DNA from: Dyella solisilvae
GTDB lineage: Bacteria; Pseudomonadota; Gammaproteobacteria; Xanthomonadales; Rhodanobacteraceae
Direction: 5' to 3'
Assembly (NCBI RefSeq): GCF_003351225.1
Contig: NZ_QQSY01000003.1
Coordinates: forward strand, 421,158-485,157
DNA length: 64,000 bases
Every line of letters starts with the position of its first letter. The first letter of the stretch is position 1. The notes below the pieces were generated by a model, which saw only the letters and a program-made list of their open reading frames with translations, made no database searches and had not been told where the DNA came from. Below, piece after piece: positions 1-9,381 of this stretch. Position numbers and translations under genes: made by a program.

Positions 1-82
1 CGCAAAGAAAAGTGACCCGGGCCGCGGCAGCGGTCCGGACGCCCGCCGCAGGCGAGCAAGGTCGCGGAAACGCCACGTTCAG

Positions 83-121
83 AGCAAAGTCACTGGATCC
101 CAGCGTCCTCTGGGATGACGG
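83..121. repeat. Half copy of the ATTCC/GGATGACG intergenic repeat
   Basis: This stretch resembles one arm of the fuller repeats at 23141-23252 and 55390-55500. It shares AGCAAAGTCACTGG, then a GGATCCCAGC arm answered by CTGGGATGACG. The rest of bases 1-211 shows no credible gene; an open frame at 12-206 runs through the repeat, has no recognisable domain and is not called. Confidence 0.6.
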
Positions 122-211
122 GCTAGGAAGAGACAAGGACACATGCCTCGCTTCGTTGGATCAGCCTCAGGGACAACACCCTAGGCAAGAACCCACGCCA
201 GGATAGTTAAC

Positions 212-1690
212 TTATCCAGTCTTCCCAGTTACCACCGCTTCCTGCCACCCACCACCCAACGCCTGAATCAACGCCGCCGTGTCACTGAGCCGCGCCGCCT
301 GCGCCTGCACGCGCGAAATGCGCGCTTGTTGATACGCCTGCTGCGCATTGATCAGCGTGAGCACATCGACGTAGCCCAGCTGCTGCTGCTTCTGCGTCAG
401 TTCCAGCGTTCGCCCAGCAGCCTTCTCGGCATCGTCGGCCGCCGCGAGGGCGCGGGCATCGCTGTCGATCGCATACAACGTGTCGGCCACGTTCTGGAAC
501 GCGCCCAGCACCACGCTGCGGTATTGCGCCGCGGACTGCTGCAAGGCCGCCTCGGCGGCGCGCTGCTTGTGCTTGAGGGCGCCGAAGTCGAACACCGTCT
601 GGGTGACGCTGCCGGCCAGCGCCCAGAAGATGTTGTCGTCGGTGAACATGCGCGAGAACGAAGTGGAACTACCGCCATAGGCGCCGCTCAGGGTGAACTG
701 CGGCAGGCGGTTGGCCAGGGCCACGCCGACTTCGGCGCTGGCCGCGTGCACGTTGGCTTCGGCAGCGCGCACGTCGGGACGCTGATCCACCAACTGCGAA
801 GGCAGGTTGAGTGGCAACGTCACCGGTAGGGTGAGGTTTTCCAGCTCAAACTCCGGCGCGCCGGCCTGATCAGGCGTGTCGCCGCACAGCACAGCCAGCA
901 GGTCGCGATTCTGCTGCAGCTGCTTCTGCAGGCCCGGCAGCGCCTGGCGCGCCTGGGCCAGCGTCGTTTCCTGCGCGGCTACATCCATGGCCGACGCATA
1001 GCCGAGGCGGTGCTGGTCGTGCAGGATCGTCAGCGCGTGCGTCTCCGCCGCGATGACGGCCTCGGTCGCCTCGATCTGTGCGCGCAACGACGCTTCCTGG
1101 ATCGCCGCGTTGACGACGTTGGAAGCGAGGGTCAGTCGCGCCGCTTCGAGTTCATAGCGCTGGTTGTCGGCCTGAGCCTGCAGCGATTCCACGGTGCGGC
1201 GGTTGAGGCCGAACACGTCCGGCGCATAGCTGATGTTCAACTGTGCCGTATGCAGCGTGTAGTACGGGGCTCCGGAGTTGAGCGCTGGCGATAGGGTGCC
1301 CACGGCGTCGCGCTGGCGCGACGGCGAATAGCTCACCTGTGCCGATGGGAAGAAGCTGGCGCGCTGCGCCGCCACGTTCTCGCTCGCCTGCCGCAGGGCC
1401 GCCTCGGCCGCATCCAGATCCGGGTTGTGCGCCAGTGCGCGCTTGACGCGATCGTTCAGCGCGTCAGATCCGAATACTTCCCACCAGGTCCGCGCGATGG
1501 CCTGGCCGCTGGCCAGCTGCTGCGGCGAGTGGGTGTCGGCGCCCAGGGTGGCCGGCATGGCATCGCGGGTGTACTGCGTGGGCGCAGGCGTGGCCGGGCG
1601 CTGATAGTCAGGACCGACGGCGCAACCGGCGCAGGCCGCCAGCGCCGCAGCGAGCAGCGCCGGTCGAAGGGAAGGCATCAGACGGGTCAT
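212..1690 (-). CDS. RND efflux outer-membrane lipoprotein (NodT/OprM family)
   Basis: This is the outer-membrane channel of a tripartite efflux pump, 492 residues and normal for the family. The N-terminus has a lipoprotein signal with lipobox Ala-Gly-Cys followed by AVGPDYQRP, the classic start of mature OprM/CusC-type channels. Two outer-membrane efflux protein repeats follow, with long Ala/Gln-rich helices (for example near DVRAAEANVHAASAEVG). I start at the ATG at 1690 because it forms an ATGA overlap with the stop of the upstream pump gene; the longer frame to 1735 would lie inside that gene. It is the last gene of the adaptor-pump-channel operon. Confidence 0.93.
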   Translation of the reverse strand: MTRLMPSLRPALLAAALAACAGCAVGPDYQRPATPAPTQYTRDAMPATLGADTHSPQQLASGQAIARTWWEVFGSDALNDRVKRALAHNPDLDAAEAALRQASENVAAQRASFFPSAQVSYSPSRQRDAVGTLSPALNSGAPYYTLHTAQLNISYAPDVFGLNRRTVESLQAQADNQRYELEAARLTLASNVVNAAIQEASLRAQIEATEAVIAAETHALTILHDQHRLGYASAMDVAAQETTLAQARQALPGLQKQLQQNRDLLAVLCGDTPDQAGAPEFELENLTLPVTLPLNLPSQLVDQRPDVRAAEANVHAASAEVGVALANRLPQFTLSGAYGGSSTSFSRMFTDDNIFWALAGSVTQTVFDFGALKHKQRAAEAALQQSAAQYRSVVLGAFQNVADTLYAIDSDARALAAADDAEKAAGRTLELTQKQQQLGYVDVLTLINAQQAYQQARISRVQAQAARLSDTAALIQALGGGWQEAVVTGKTG

Positions 1691-4600
1691 GGCGATTCTC
1701 CGCTCACGCGACGTTGCTTGCGCCGCTGGGACCACTCGACCACCAGCACCTGCAGCGCAGGCGCCACGATCAGCAGCATCACCGGGCCGATCAGCATGCC
1801 GCCCACCACCACGGTGGCCAGCGGTCGTTGCACCTGGCTGCCGATGCCGGTGGACAGCGCCGCCGGCAGCAGGCCGATGCAGGCCGACAACGCGGTCATC
1901 AGCATGGGACGCATGCGTTGCTCGGCAGCCTGCGCCATGGCCTCCAGCGGCGGCAGGCCGGTGAATAGGAGATGGTTGAAATAGGTGATGACCAGGATGC
2001 CGTTCATCACCGATACGCCGAACAGCGATACGAAGCCGATCGCGGCGGAAATGCTGAAGTCCAGGCCCGACAGGTACAGCGCGATGATGCCGCCCGCGAT
2101 GGAGAACGGGATGGCCGCCAGCGTGAGCAGGCTGTCGCGGAACGAATTGAACAGGGCGAACAGCAAGGCGAGGATCAGGCCCACCGCGATCGGCAACACC
2201 ACCGCCAGGCGCTGCTTGGCCTGCTGCAGGTCGTTGAACTCACCCGCCCATGACAGGTGGTAGCCGGGCGGCAGGACCACGTGCTCGGCGATGCGGCGTT
2301 GGGCTTCGGCCACGGTGCCGCCCAGGTCGCGTCCGCGCACGCTGAATTTCACCGGCACGAAGCGCTCGCCGCGTTCGTGGTAGATGTACGAGGCGCCGGT
2401 GTCGAGCGTGATGCTGGCCACCTCGCGCAGCGGCACGTAGCCGGCGCCACCGTTGGGCAGGCTGTAGCCGACCTGGATGTTGCCGATGTCCGCGATGCTG
2501 CGGCGGAACTGCGGCGCGAGCCGCACCACCAGGTCGAACTGGCGATCGCCCTCGAGCACGGTGGTGGCGGATGTGCCACCGGCGGCGGCTTGCACCACGG
2601 TGTTGATGTCGCCGGTGTTGAGCCCGTAGCGCGCAGCCCTGGCGCGGTCGATGGTGATGTTGAGGTTGGGCTGGCCCAGCACGTGGAACACGCCGAGATC
2701 CTCCACGCCGCGTACCTTGCGCATCTCGCGCATCACCTGGTCGGCGAGGCGTTCCAGCTCGGGCAGCTCAGGGCCGATGATCTTCACCGAGTTGGCGCCC
2801 TTCACGCCGGACAGGCCTTCCTCGATGTTGTCCTGGATGTACTGGGAGAAGTTGAACTCCACGCCAGGCATGGCGTTGTCGAACTCGCTCTGCAGTTCGG
2901 CCACCAGCTTTTCCTTGGTGTGGCCGGAGGGCCAGTCGCCCTCGGGCTTGAGCGGGACGAACAGCTCCACGTTGTAGAAGCCCGAGGCGTCGCTGCCGTC
3001 GTCGGGACGACCATGCTGGGACACCACCGTCACCACCTCGGGGTGCTTCAACAAAATGCGGCGCAACTGGTTGACCTTGCTTTCGCCCGCCTCGAGAGAA
3101 ATGGTGGGCGGCATGGAGGCGCGGATCCACAGGTTGCCTTCCTCCAGCGCAGGGAGGAACTCGGTGCCCACGCGGGTCAGCAGCAGCGCCGCCAGCAGCA
3201 GGAAGCCCACGCCGATGCCGACCGTGGTGCGGCGACGCTCCAGCGCCCAGCGCAACACCGGCGTGTACACGCGTCGGATTGCGCGCACGAACAGCGTCTC
3301 GGTCTCCTTCACGTGCTTGGGCAGCAGCAGCGAGGCCAGCACGGGGGAGATGGTGAAAGTGGCGATCAGCGCGCCGGACAGCGCATAGGCATAGGTGCGC
3401 GCCATCGGGTTGAAGATCTGGCCTTCCACGCCCTGCATGGTGAACAGCGGGATGAAGGCGGCCACGGTGATGGCCGAGGAGAACAGGATCGCGCGGTCCA
3501 CCTGCATGGCGCTGACGAACAGCAGGCGCAGGCGGTCGGTCCAGCCGTGGGTGGCGCCGCCGCGCATGTAGACGCCCAATTCGCCCTGGGCGGCGTCGTG
3601 CAGGATCTCGCGTTGTTCCTCCGCGCTCTTCTGGAAGTTGCGGAAGATGTTCTCGATGAGGATCACCGCCGAGTCGACGATGATGCCGAAATCCACCGCG
3701 CCCAGTGACAACAGGTTGGCGGAGTCACCCATCAGCACCAGGATGATGATGCTGAAGAACAGCGCCACCGGGATGTTCGCGCTGACGATGATGGCGCTGC
3801 GCAGGTCGCCCAGAAAGACCCACTGGATCAGGAACACCAGCAGGCAGCCGAAGATCAGGTTGTGCAGCACGGTGTGGGTGGTGACCGCGACCAGGTTGGA
3901 GCGGTCGTAGAACGGAACCAGCTTCACGCCGGCGGGCAACGAGCCGTCGCTGTTGAGCTTGTTCACCTCGTCCTTGACGCGCGCCACCACCTCGTTGGTC
4001 TGCAGGGTGCGGTTCATCACCACGATGCCGGTGACCACGTCGTCCTGCGTGTCGCGGCCCGCGCGGCCCAGGCGCGGCACCGCGCCGACTTCGACCTTGG
4101 CGACATCCTTCACCAGCACCGGGGTGCCGCTGCTCTGCACGAGCACGGTGTTGCCGATGTCGTCGACATCCTTGATCAGGCCGACACCGCGGATATTCAC
4201 CGACTGCTGGCCGATGTTGATGGTGCGTCCGCCCACGTTGCTGTTGGCATTACCCAGCGTGCTCACCAGCTGGGGCAGGGTGATGCCATAGCTCTGCAGC
4301 TTGGCGAGGTCGGCCTGGACGTCGTATTCCTTGGTCGTGCCACCCCAGGTCACCACCTGGGCCACGCCGGGCACCGACAGCAGGCGGCGCGTGACCACCC
4401 AATCCTGCAGCGTGCGCAGCTGGGTCAGGCTGGTGCTCTTCGGGCCCACCAGCTGGTAGCGGAAGATTTCGCCGACGAGGCTGGAGGCCTGGATCTGCGG
4501 CTGCACGTTGTTGGGCAGGCTGACGTTCTGCTGCAGGGCCAGCGCGGCCTGGGTGTAGTCGAAGTAGTAGTCGGTGCCGTACTTGAAAGTGACGCGCACG

Positions 4601-4875
4601 AACGACAGGCCGTAGAACGAGGTGGAGCGGATGCTTTCCACGCCAGGCGTGGTTGCCAGGCCCACTTCCATCGGGCGCGTGTAGCTGCGCTCCATTTCCT
4701 CGGCGGACAGACCCGGCGCCTGCGCGGTGATCTCCAGGATCACCGGCGCCGGATTCGGGTAAGCCTCGATATTGAGCCTGGCGTAAGCCGCGAGACCGGC
4801 GACGACGAAGGCGGCCAGCGCCATCAACACGATGGCGCGGCGGGTCAGCGCGAACGCGACGAGGCCTCTGAACAC
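1687..4875 (-). CDS. RND efflux pump permease, heavy-metal-efflux (CusA/CzcA-like) type
   Basis: This is the inner-membrane proton-driven pump of the tripartite system, 1062 residues, full length for RND permeases. The start MFRGLVAFALTRRAIV and the motif PGVESIRSTSFYGLS fit the HME branch. The transmembrane-4 motif DFGIIVDSAVILIENIF has the DFG..VD arrangement of CusA/CzcA rather than the double Asp of AcrB-type drug pumps. The substrate cannot be read from the sequence; metal is plausible but not shown. It lies 37 bp after the adaptor gene and overlaps the channel gene by 4 nt, so the three are almost certainly co-expressed. Confidence 0.93.
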   Translation of the reverse strand: MFRGLVAFALTRRAIVLMALAAFVVAGLAAYARLNIEAYPNPAPVILEITAQAPGLSAEEMERSYTRPMEVGLATTPGVESIRSTSFYGLSFVRVTFKYGTDYYFDYTQAALALQQNVSLPNNVQPQIQASSLVGEIFRYQLVGPKSTSLTQLRTLQDWVVTRRLLSVPGVAQVVTWGGTTKEYDVQADLAKLQSYGITLPQLVSTLGNANSNVGGRTINIGQQSVNIRGVGLIKDVDDIGNTVLVQSSGTPVLVKDVAKVEVGAVPRLGRAGRDTQDDVVTGIVVMNRTLQTNEVVARVKDEVNKLNSDGSLPAGVKLVPFYDRSNLVAVTTHTVLHNLIFGCLLVFLIQWVFLGDLRSAIIVSANIPVALFFSIIILVLMGDSANLLSLGAVDFGIIVDSAVILIENIFRNFQKSAEEQREILHDAAQGELGVYMRGGATHGWTDRLRLLFVSAMQVDRAILFSSAITVAAFIPLFTMQGVEGQIFNPMARTYAYALSGALIATFTISPVLASLLLPKHVKETETLFVRAIRRVYTPVLRWALERRRTTVGIGVGFLLLAALLLTRVGTEFLPALEEGNLWIRASMPPTISLEAGESKVNQLRRILLKHPEVVTVVSQHGRPDDGSDASGFYNVELFVPLKPEGDWPSGHTKEKLVAELQSEFDNAMPGVEFNFSQYIQDNIEEGLSGVKGANSVKIIGPELPELERLADQVMREMRKVRGVEDLGVFHVLGQPNLNITIDRARAARYGLNTGDINTVVQAAAGGTSATTVLEGDRQFDLVVRLAPQFRRSIADIGNIQVGYSLPNGGAGYVPLREVASITLDTGASYIYHERGERFVPVKFSVRGRDLGGTVAEAQRRIAEHVVLPPGYHLSWAGEFNDLQQAKQRLAVVLPIAVGLILALLFALFNSFRDSLLTLAAIPFSIAGGIIALYLSGLDFSISAAIGFVSLFGVSVMNGILVITYFNHLLFTGLPPLEAMAQAAEQRMRPMLMTALSACIGLLPAALSTGIGSQVQRPLATVVVGGMLIGPVMLLIVAPALQVLVVEWSQRRKQRRVSGESP

Positions 4876-4912
4876 GATTAATCCCTGTGACTAAAGGAAG
4901 CGACGGCGACGA

Positions 4913-6079
4913 TCACTGCGACTGCAGCGCCAGTGCGTTACTGAGGAACAACGCGCCCTCGGTGGCGATCCGCTGGTGCGGCGGCAGTCCCGCGAGCACC
5001 GGGTAGTAGCCGTCCTGCAAGGGACCAACCTGCACCGGATGCCGGGTGAAATGCAGGCCATCGGTGGTGGTGAACATCACCATTTCGCCGGCGCCTTCGC
5101 GCACCACCGCGTCCACCGGTGCGGCGTCGTGGCGGGTTGGCGCGGCCGTGGTGATGCTGAAGTTCGCCAGCATCTGCGGACGCAGGGCGGGCGGTGGGGA
5201 GTGCAGCACCGAGCGCAGCATCACGCGGTGCGTGGCCGGATCCGAACTACTGCCGACGTAATCCACATGCGCTGCGATGGGCTGCCCCGGCAGTGCGGGC
5301 AGGCTGGCCGTGAGCGCCTGGCCGACTTGTACCTGTGGCGCATCGGACTCGGCCACGTTCGCCACGAGCCAAAGTCTGTCGGCGACCGCCACCGTGAATG
5401 GCGCGGGCGTGTTGCCGGGCTGGACCAGGTCACCCGGCGCGACGGTGCGGGCAGTAGCCACGCCGGCGATCGGGCTTTCAATGCGCAACTCGCCGTCGGC
5501 GATTCGCGAGGCGGCGATATGGTCGATCTCCGCGTCACTCTTGTTGAAGATGTGCAGCGCGCGACGGGCCGCCTGGTAATTGCCTTCGGCGGTTTGCTGG
5601 TCGGAGACCGCCTGTTCGAGGTCGCGTGGCGCATTGGCTTCCACCTTCGCCATGGCGCGCGCGCGCTCGAGCGCGGCAGTGGTTTGCGTGCGCGCCGCGG
5701 CGGCGCTCACCAGGGTGGCCTCGGCCTGGGCAAGGTCGGGGCTGTCCAGCGAAAACAGCACCTGGCCGCGGGTGACGCTGTCGCCGGCGCGGACGAATAC
5801 TTCGCGCACGCGGCCGGCATAAGGCGAATTGACCTGGGCAAGATGATCCTGGTCGAAATCCACATAACCGACTGCATCCACCTGTGGCGAAAAGTCGCGC
5901 TCGGTGACGTCAGCCACGCGCACCTGCTGCGCCTGCTGGGCAGTGATGGTCACCGACTGGTCGTCGACTGGCTTGGCCGGCGCCGCCGCGGGCGTTGCGT
6001 CATGGCGCGCGAACAGCGCAAGCGAAGCCGCTGCGAGCAGGCAGCAGACCGCGAAAATTCGTCCGTGATGCTTTTTCAT
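4913..6079 (-). CDS. RND efflux periplasmic adaptor (membrane fusion protein)
   Basis: This 388-residue HlyD/CusB-type adaptor links the inner-membrane pump to the outer-membrane channel. It has an N-terminal membrane anchor or signal (MKKHHGRIFAVCCLLAAASLALF), then a barrel-sandwich region with VNSPYAGRVREVFVRAGDSV, an alpha-hairpin rich in Ala/Gln/Arg, and the second lipoyl half (LRIESPIAGVATARTVAPGD). I start at ATG 6079, where the signal sequence begins; the frame is open to 6184 but that extension is low-complexity. No obvious His/Met metal-binding cluster is seen. The 165 bp between this gene and the upstream kinase gene could hold an internal promoter. Confidence 0.9.
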   Translation of the reverse strand: MKKHHGRIFAVCCLLAAASLALFARHDATPAAAPAKPVDDQSVTITAQQAQQVRVADVTERDFSPQVDAVGYVDFDQDHLAQVNSPYAGRVREVFVRAGDSVTRGQVLFSLDSPDLAQAEATLVSAAAARTQTTAALERARAMAKVEANAPRDLEQAVSDQQTAEGNYQAARRALHIFNKSDAEIDHIAASRIADGELRIESPIAGVATARTVAPGDLVQPGNTPAPFTVAVADRLWLVANVAESDAPQVQVGQALTASLPALPGQPIAAHVDYVGSSSDPATHRVMLRSVLHSPPPALRPQMLANFSITTAAPTRHDAAPVDAVVREGAGEMVMFTTTDGLHFTRHPVQVGPLQDGYYPVLAGLPPHQRIATEGALFLSNALALQSQ

Positions 6080-6244
6080 GTTGGTGTCGCCGTTGCTGAG
6101 CGGGCGCCGGCTCAGCGCACGAAATCGATCAGGCGGGGATACCTGGTCGCTGCGACTGAAGGGCGCGGGCGGCCACGCCGGCACGTCCGGCTAGCCTGCT
6201 GAATGCCGCGCGCAACGTTAGTCCTGCCGCAAGGGCGGCGACAG

Positions 6245-7624
6245 TTACGGTTTGGAAAGAGTGGCCGCGGGCAAGTTGATGTCCACTTTCAGGCCCGGCG
6301 TGGTGTTGGACAGCACGAGCTGCCCACGGTGCAAGGCCACCACCGCCGCCACGAGGCTCAGGCCAAGACCATTGCCACGCTGGTGGCGGCTGCTGTCGAC
6401 CCGGAAGAAGCGTTCCGTGGCGTGCGCCAGGGCGGGTTCCGGAATGCCGGGACCATCGTCCTGCACGCTGATGCGCACCCGCCCGCCATCACGCGCGGCG
6501 CGTACGGCGACATTCGCGCCCCTGCCGGCGTACTTGAAGGCATTGTCCAGCAGGTTGGCCAGCACGCCGGCCAGCAGGTGGCGATCGGCCAGCACACACG
6601 GATCGCCGTCCACTTCGCCATGCAAGGTGATCGCCAGCGATTCGGCGGCCGGCTGATAGAGCTCGACGATGTCCTCGAGCAGGCCGCGCAGCGCCAGCGG
6701 TTCGAAACTCTGGCGGCGCACGCCCGATTCCGCCTCGGCGATCTGCAACAACTTGTCCAGCACCATGATCAGGCTATCAATCTCGTCGATCGCGTACTGG
6801 GCGTTCTGTGGCAGGCGCTCATGGCGCTGGGGCGAGCGCAGCGCCTGCTCCAGCGCGGCGCGAACGCGGCCCAGCGGCGTGCGCAGGTCGTGGGCGATCG
6901 CATTGGAGACATTGCGCGCGGTGTCCATCAGCCGCTCGATCTCGTCGAGCATGTCGTTGATGTCGCGCGCGACCACCGCGAACTCGTCGCGCGAGTCGCC
7001 CACCGCGACGCGTCGATCGAGCCGGCCTGCGGCGATCTCGGTGGTGGTGCGGTGGATCGCCTTGAGCTGGCCTTGCAGTTGCGTGCGGAACAGCGCCGCG
7101 CCTCCGCCGGCCAGCAGCAGCGCGAGCACGCCGCCGAGACCCAGCGCCACCAGGATCATGTGTTCGAGCTCGCGCACGTCGCGCATGTCGCGACCGACCA
7201 CCAGCACCGCGCCGTCGGCGAAACGGTAGACCAGCAGCCGACTGGAGGAATGGCGGCCCAGCCGCTGCACATCGCGCTGGCGCAGGCCGTCGCTGGCCAC
7301 GGCGTCCGCCGGCCAGGCGGTGAGGTTGCCGATCAGCTTGCTGCCGTCGGCAGCCAGCAGCAGGTAAATCTCGGTGTCGCTGTCCTGGTTGTCGGTGAGC
7401 AGGCCATGGATTTCCTCCACCAGCGCATCGGTGTTGCGCTGGTCCTTTACCTGCACCAGATGGCGCGAGGTGCTGCGCAGCTGCTCGTCGATATCGCGGC
7501 GAAGGAGACCGGCCGTGGCGACGTAGAACACCGAGGCGATCACCGCTACCGACAGCAACAGCAGCAGGCCATAACCTGCCGCCATGCGGAACACCACCGA
7601 GTGACGGAAACTAGCCATCCGCAT
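6245..7624 (-). CDS. Sensor histidine kinase next to RND pump operon
   Basis: This is a membrane sensor kinase of about 459 residues. It has an N-terminal transmembrane helix, a periplasmic loop, a second helix near residues 160-185, a HAMP region, a HisKA box with NAIAHDLRTPLGRVR (phospho-acceptor His), and an ATPase domain with NLLDNAF (N box), DDGPGIPE (G1) and GNGLGLSL (G2). Three in-frame ATGs are possible (7633, 7624, 7618). I prefer 7624 because AGGA lies 8 nt upstream. The gene overlaps the 3' end of the response regulator. Its position directly before the efflux genes suggests it senses a substrate or stress relieved by that pump. Confidence 0.9.
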   Translation of the reverse strand: MRMASFRHSVVFRMAAGYGLLLLLSVAVIASVFYVATAGLLRRDIDEQLRSTSRHLVQVKDQRNTDALVEEIHGLLTDNQDSDTEIYLLLAADGSKLIGNLTAWPADAVASDGLRQRDVQRLGRHSSSRLLVYRFADGAVLVVGRDMRDVRELEHMILVALGLGGVLALLLAGGGAALFRTQLQGQLKAIHRTTTEIAAGRLDRRVAVGDSRDEFAVVARDINDMLDEIERLMDTARNVSNAIAHDLRTPLGRVRAALEQALRSPQRHERLPQNAQYAIDEIDSLIMVLDKLLQIAEAESGVRRQSFEPLALRGLLEDIVELYQPAAESLAITLHGEVDGDPCVLADRHLLAGVLANLLDNAFKYAGRGANVAVRAARDGGRVRISVQDDGPGIPEPALAHATERFFRVDSSRHQRGNGLGLSLVAAVVALHRGQLVLSNTTPGLKVDINLPAATLSKP

Positions 7625-8315
7625 CGACGTCATCCTGTGCAGGGACGGCGATGGTGAAGCCCACGCCGCGCACGGTGCGGATCAGGGCGGGCGCGCCTTC
7701 CTTGTCGATCTTGTTGCGCAGCCGGCTCATCTGCACGTCGATCACGTTGGTCTCCGGGTCGAAGTGATAGCCCCACACCGCCGCCAGCAGCATCTTGCGG
7801 GTGACCACTTCGCCCTGGTGGCGCATCAGGTATTCCAGCAGCTGGTACTCGCGCGGTTGCAGCAGCACCGGCTTGCCTTGACGGAACACGCGCCGCGTAC
7901 GCGGCTCCAGCGTGAGGTCGCCAACGCTCAGCTGCTCCGGCTCGACGCGCTGGCCGGCGCGGCGCACCAGCGCCTCGACGCGGGCCAGCAGCTCGTCGAG
8001 GGCGAACGGCTTGGTCAGGTAGTCGTCGCCGCCGGCGCGCAGGCCGCGGACGCGTTCATCCAGGCTGCTCAGCGCGCTCAGCACCAGCACTGGCGTGGTG
8101 TCGTCCCGCAGGCGCATCGCGCCGAGGATGGCCAGGCCGTCCAGGCCGCCGGGCAGCATGCGATCGAGCACCACCAGGTCCCAGCGCTCGCCGGTGGCCC
8201 GGGCCAGCCCGCTGGCGCCGTCGTGGCAAACCTCGACCTCGTGACGGGCCTGCTGCAGGCCTTCGCGAATCAGCGCGGCGGTTTGGGTGTCATCCTCGAT
8301 CAGCAGGCAACGCAT
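7611..8315 (-). CDS. OmpR-family response regulator for the RND efflux locus
   Basis: This 234-residue regulator has an N-terminal receiver domain with acidic pair Glu7-Asp8, phospho-acceptor Asp51 (VVLDRMLPG) and the conserved Lys in DDYLTKPFALDELL. A C-terminal winged helix ends in DVQMSRLRNKIDKEGAP and IRTVRGVGFTI. The sequence style matches CusR/CopR/QseB relatives. It is first in the minus-strand run regulator-kinase-adaptor-pump-channel. Only 89 bp separate its start from the divergent small gene at 8405, so the promoter for this locus must lie there. Confidence 0.92.
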   Translation of the reverse strand: MRCLLIEDDTQTAALIREGLQQARHEVEVCHDGASGLARATGERWDLVVLDRMLPGGLDGLAILGAMRLRDDTTPVLVLSALSSLDERVRGLRAGGDDYLTKPFALDELLARVEALVRRAGQRVEPEQLSVGDLTLEPRTRRVFRQGKPVLLQPREYQLLEYLMRHQGEVVTRKMLLAAVWGYHFDPETNVIDVQMSRLRNKIDKEGAPALIRTVRGVGFTIAVPAQDDVDADG

Positions 8316-8404
8316 GGTTCCGATCCGGCAGGTGGTGGCGGTGGGTGCAAGCGTCGCGCCGACGCCGCATGATGGGGCTATCGTAGTGACTCGCCGGGGC
8401 GCCC

Positions 8405-8686
8405 GTGGAGCAGTGGCTGGACAAAGCGATGCAGGGCGTGGATCCCGACAGCCCCGACGCGGCGCTGCAGGTCTTCATGAACCTGATGGGCATGCTGCCG
8501 TGGACGGCGCTGATCGTGTGGAGCGTGGTCTTCGTCGTGGTGGGCGCCGTACTGGGCTGGTGGCGTGGGCGCACCGTGGAAGGCATCGTGTGGGCCGCAG
8601 CGCTGGGGCCGTTCGGCTGGATCGTCGTGCTGCTGCGTCCTCGGCCACGGCCGAAGGCGATGCCGCCGCCGCTGCCCAGGCTCTAA
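8405..8686 (+). CDS. Small two-helix membrane protein, function unknown
   Basis: This is a 93-residue protein with two hydrophobic stretches (about residues 30-50 and 60-78) joined by WWRGRTVEG and ending in a basic, proline-rich tail (RPRPRPKAMPPPLPR). The layout resembles short bacterial membrane proteins of unknown role; I do not recognise a named family. The GTG at 8405 opens the frame; an ATG at 8429 is an alternative. It lies divergent from the response regulator and 25 bp before zur, so it may be the first gene of the zur transcript. Confidence 0.55.
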   Translation: MEQWLDKAMQGVDPDSPDAALQVFMNLMGMLPWTALIVWSVVFVVVGAVLGWWRGRTVEGIVWAAALGPFGWIVVLLRPRPRPKAMPPPLPRL

Positions 8687-8711
8687 GGGAGAACTTGCGA
8701 CCGGGTGTATC

Positions 8712-9218
8712 ATGCAAGGCGAGGTGAACCGATTGAGCCTACCCCTTTCCAGCAAGCCGCACGTGCACGACCACCATCACGACGACGCGCAGAGCTTCGT
8801 GCGTGCGGTGGAGCACGCGAGCGAGGAGCGCGGGCTGCGCCTGACGCCGCTGCGCAAGGAAGTGCTGGAGCTGGTGGCTGCGGCGGGCAAGCCGGTCAAG
8901 GCGTACGACCTGCTCGACCAGTTGCGCGAACGGCACGGCAACGCGGCGCCGCCCACGGTGTACCGCGCGCTCGACTTCCTGCTCGAGCACGGCTTCATCC
9001 ACAAGCTGGAATCGATCAACGCCTTCGTCTCCTGCCACCATCCGGCCGAGGCGCACCAGGTGCCGTTCCTCATCTGCGACAACTGCTCCAGCGCCCAGGA
9101 AGTGTGCGACGAGCGCGTGGCCGAGCTGATCGAGGCCCAGGCCAAGGCGTTCGGTTTCCGCCCGCAGGCCCAGACCCTGGAAGTCCACGGCCTCTGCAAG
9201 AACTGCCGCAAGCCCTGA
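8712..9218 (+). CDS. zur: Zur, zinc-responsive Fur-family repressor
   Basis: This 168-residue Fur-family regulator has the Zur signature PPTVYRALDFLLEHGFIHKLES in its DNA-binding wing, closely similar to E. coli Zur. Metal and structural sites include CHHPAEAH, the CxxC of ICDNC with a further Cys in EVCDE, and a terminal CKNC. An N-terminal His/Asp cluster (HVHDHHHDD) is present. I start at ATG 8712; GTG 8724 and TTG 8733 are in-frame alternatives, the latter with GAGGTG just upstream. A matching operator at 9382-9394, upstream of the MerC-like gene, supports the identity. Confidence 0.92.
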   Translation: MQGEVNRLSLPLSSKPHVHDHHHDDAQSFVRAVEHASEERGLRLTPLRKEVLELVAAAGKPVKAYDLLDQLRERHGNAAPPTVYRALDFLLEHGFIHKLESINAFVSCHHPAEAHQVPFLICDNCSSAQEVCDERVAELIEAQAKAFGFRPQAQTLEVHGLCKNCRKP

Positions 9219-9276
9219 GCGGGTGGGTTTCCGCAACCCCGCCGGTGGGGCTAGCGCCAGAATCCGGGGCCTCAAG

Positions 9277-9321
9277 ACGTTGAAGGCAAAGGCACGGAAT
9301 CCCGTCAGTACGGGATGACGC
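9277..9321. repeat. Half copy of the ATTCC/GGATGACG intergenic repeat
   Basis: The sequence between zur and the MerC-like gene contains GGCACGGAATCCCGTC followed by GTACGGGATGACG. It is arranged like the copy at 83-121 and is related to the complete elements near 23.2 and 55.4 kb. The small stem GAATCCCGT/ACGGGAT could form a hairpin after zur. Confidence 0.5.
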
Positions 9322-9381
9322 GCGTCAGCGCGGTCGTTCAATGCTCCCCTTACAGTCAGCCCCGGCATTTGCGTTTGCGAC

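Noticed and set aside
12-206. 64-residue open frame at the left edge
   Set aside because: It crosses the intergenic repeat, has no recognisable domain and no ribosome-binding site worth noting.
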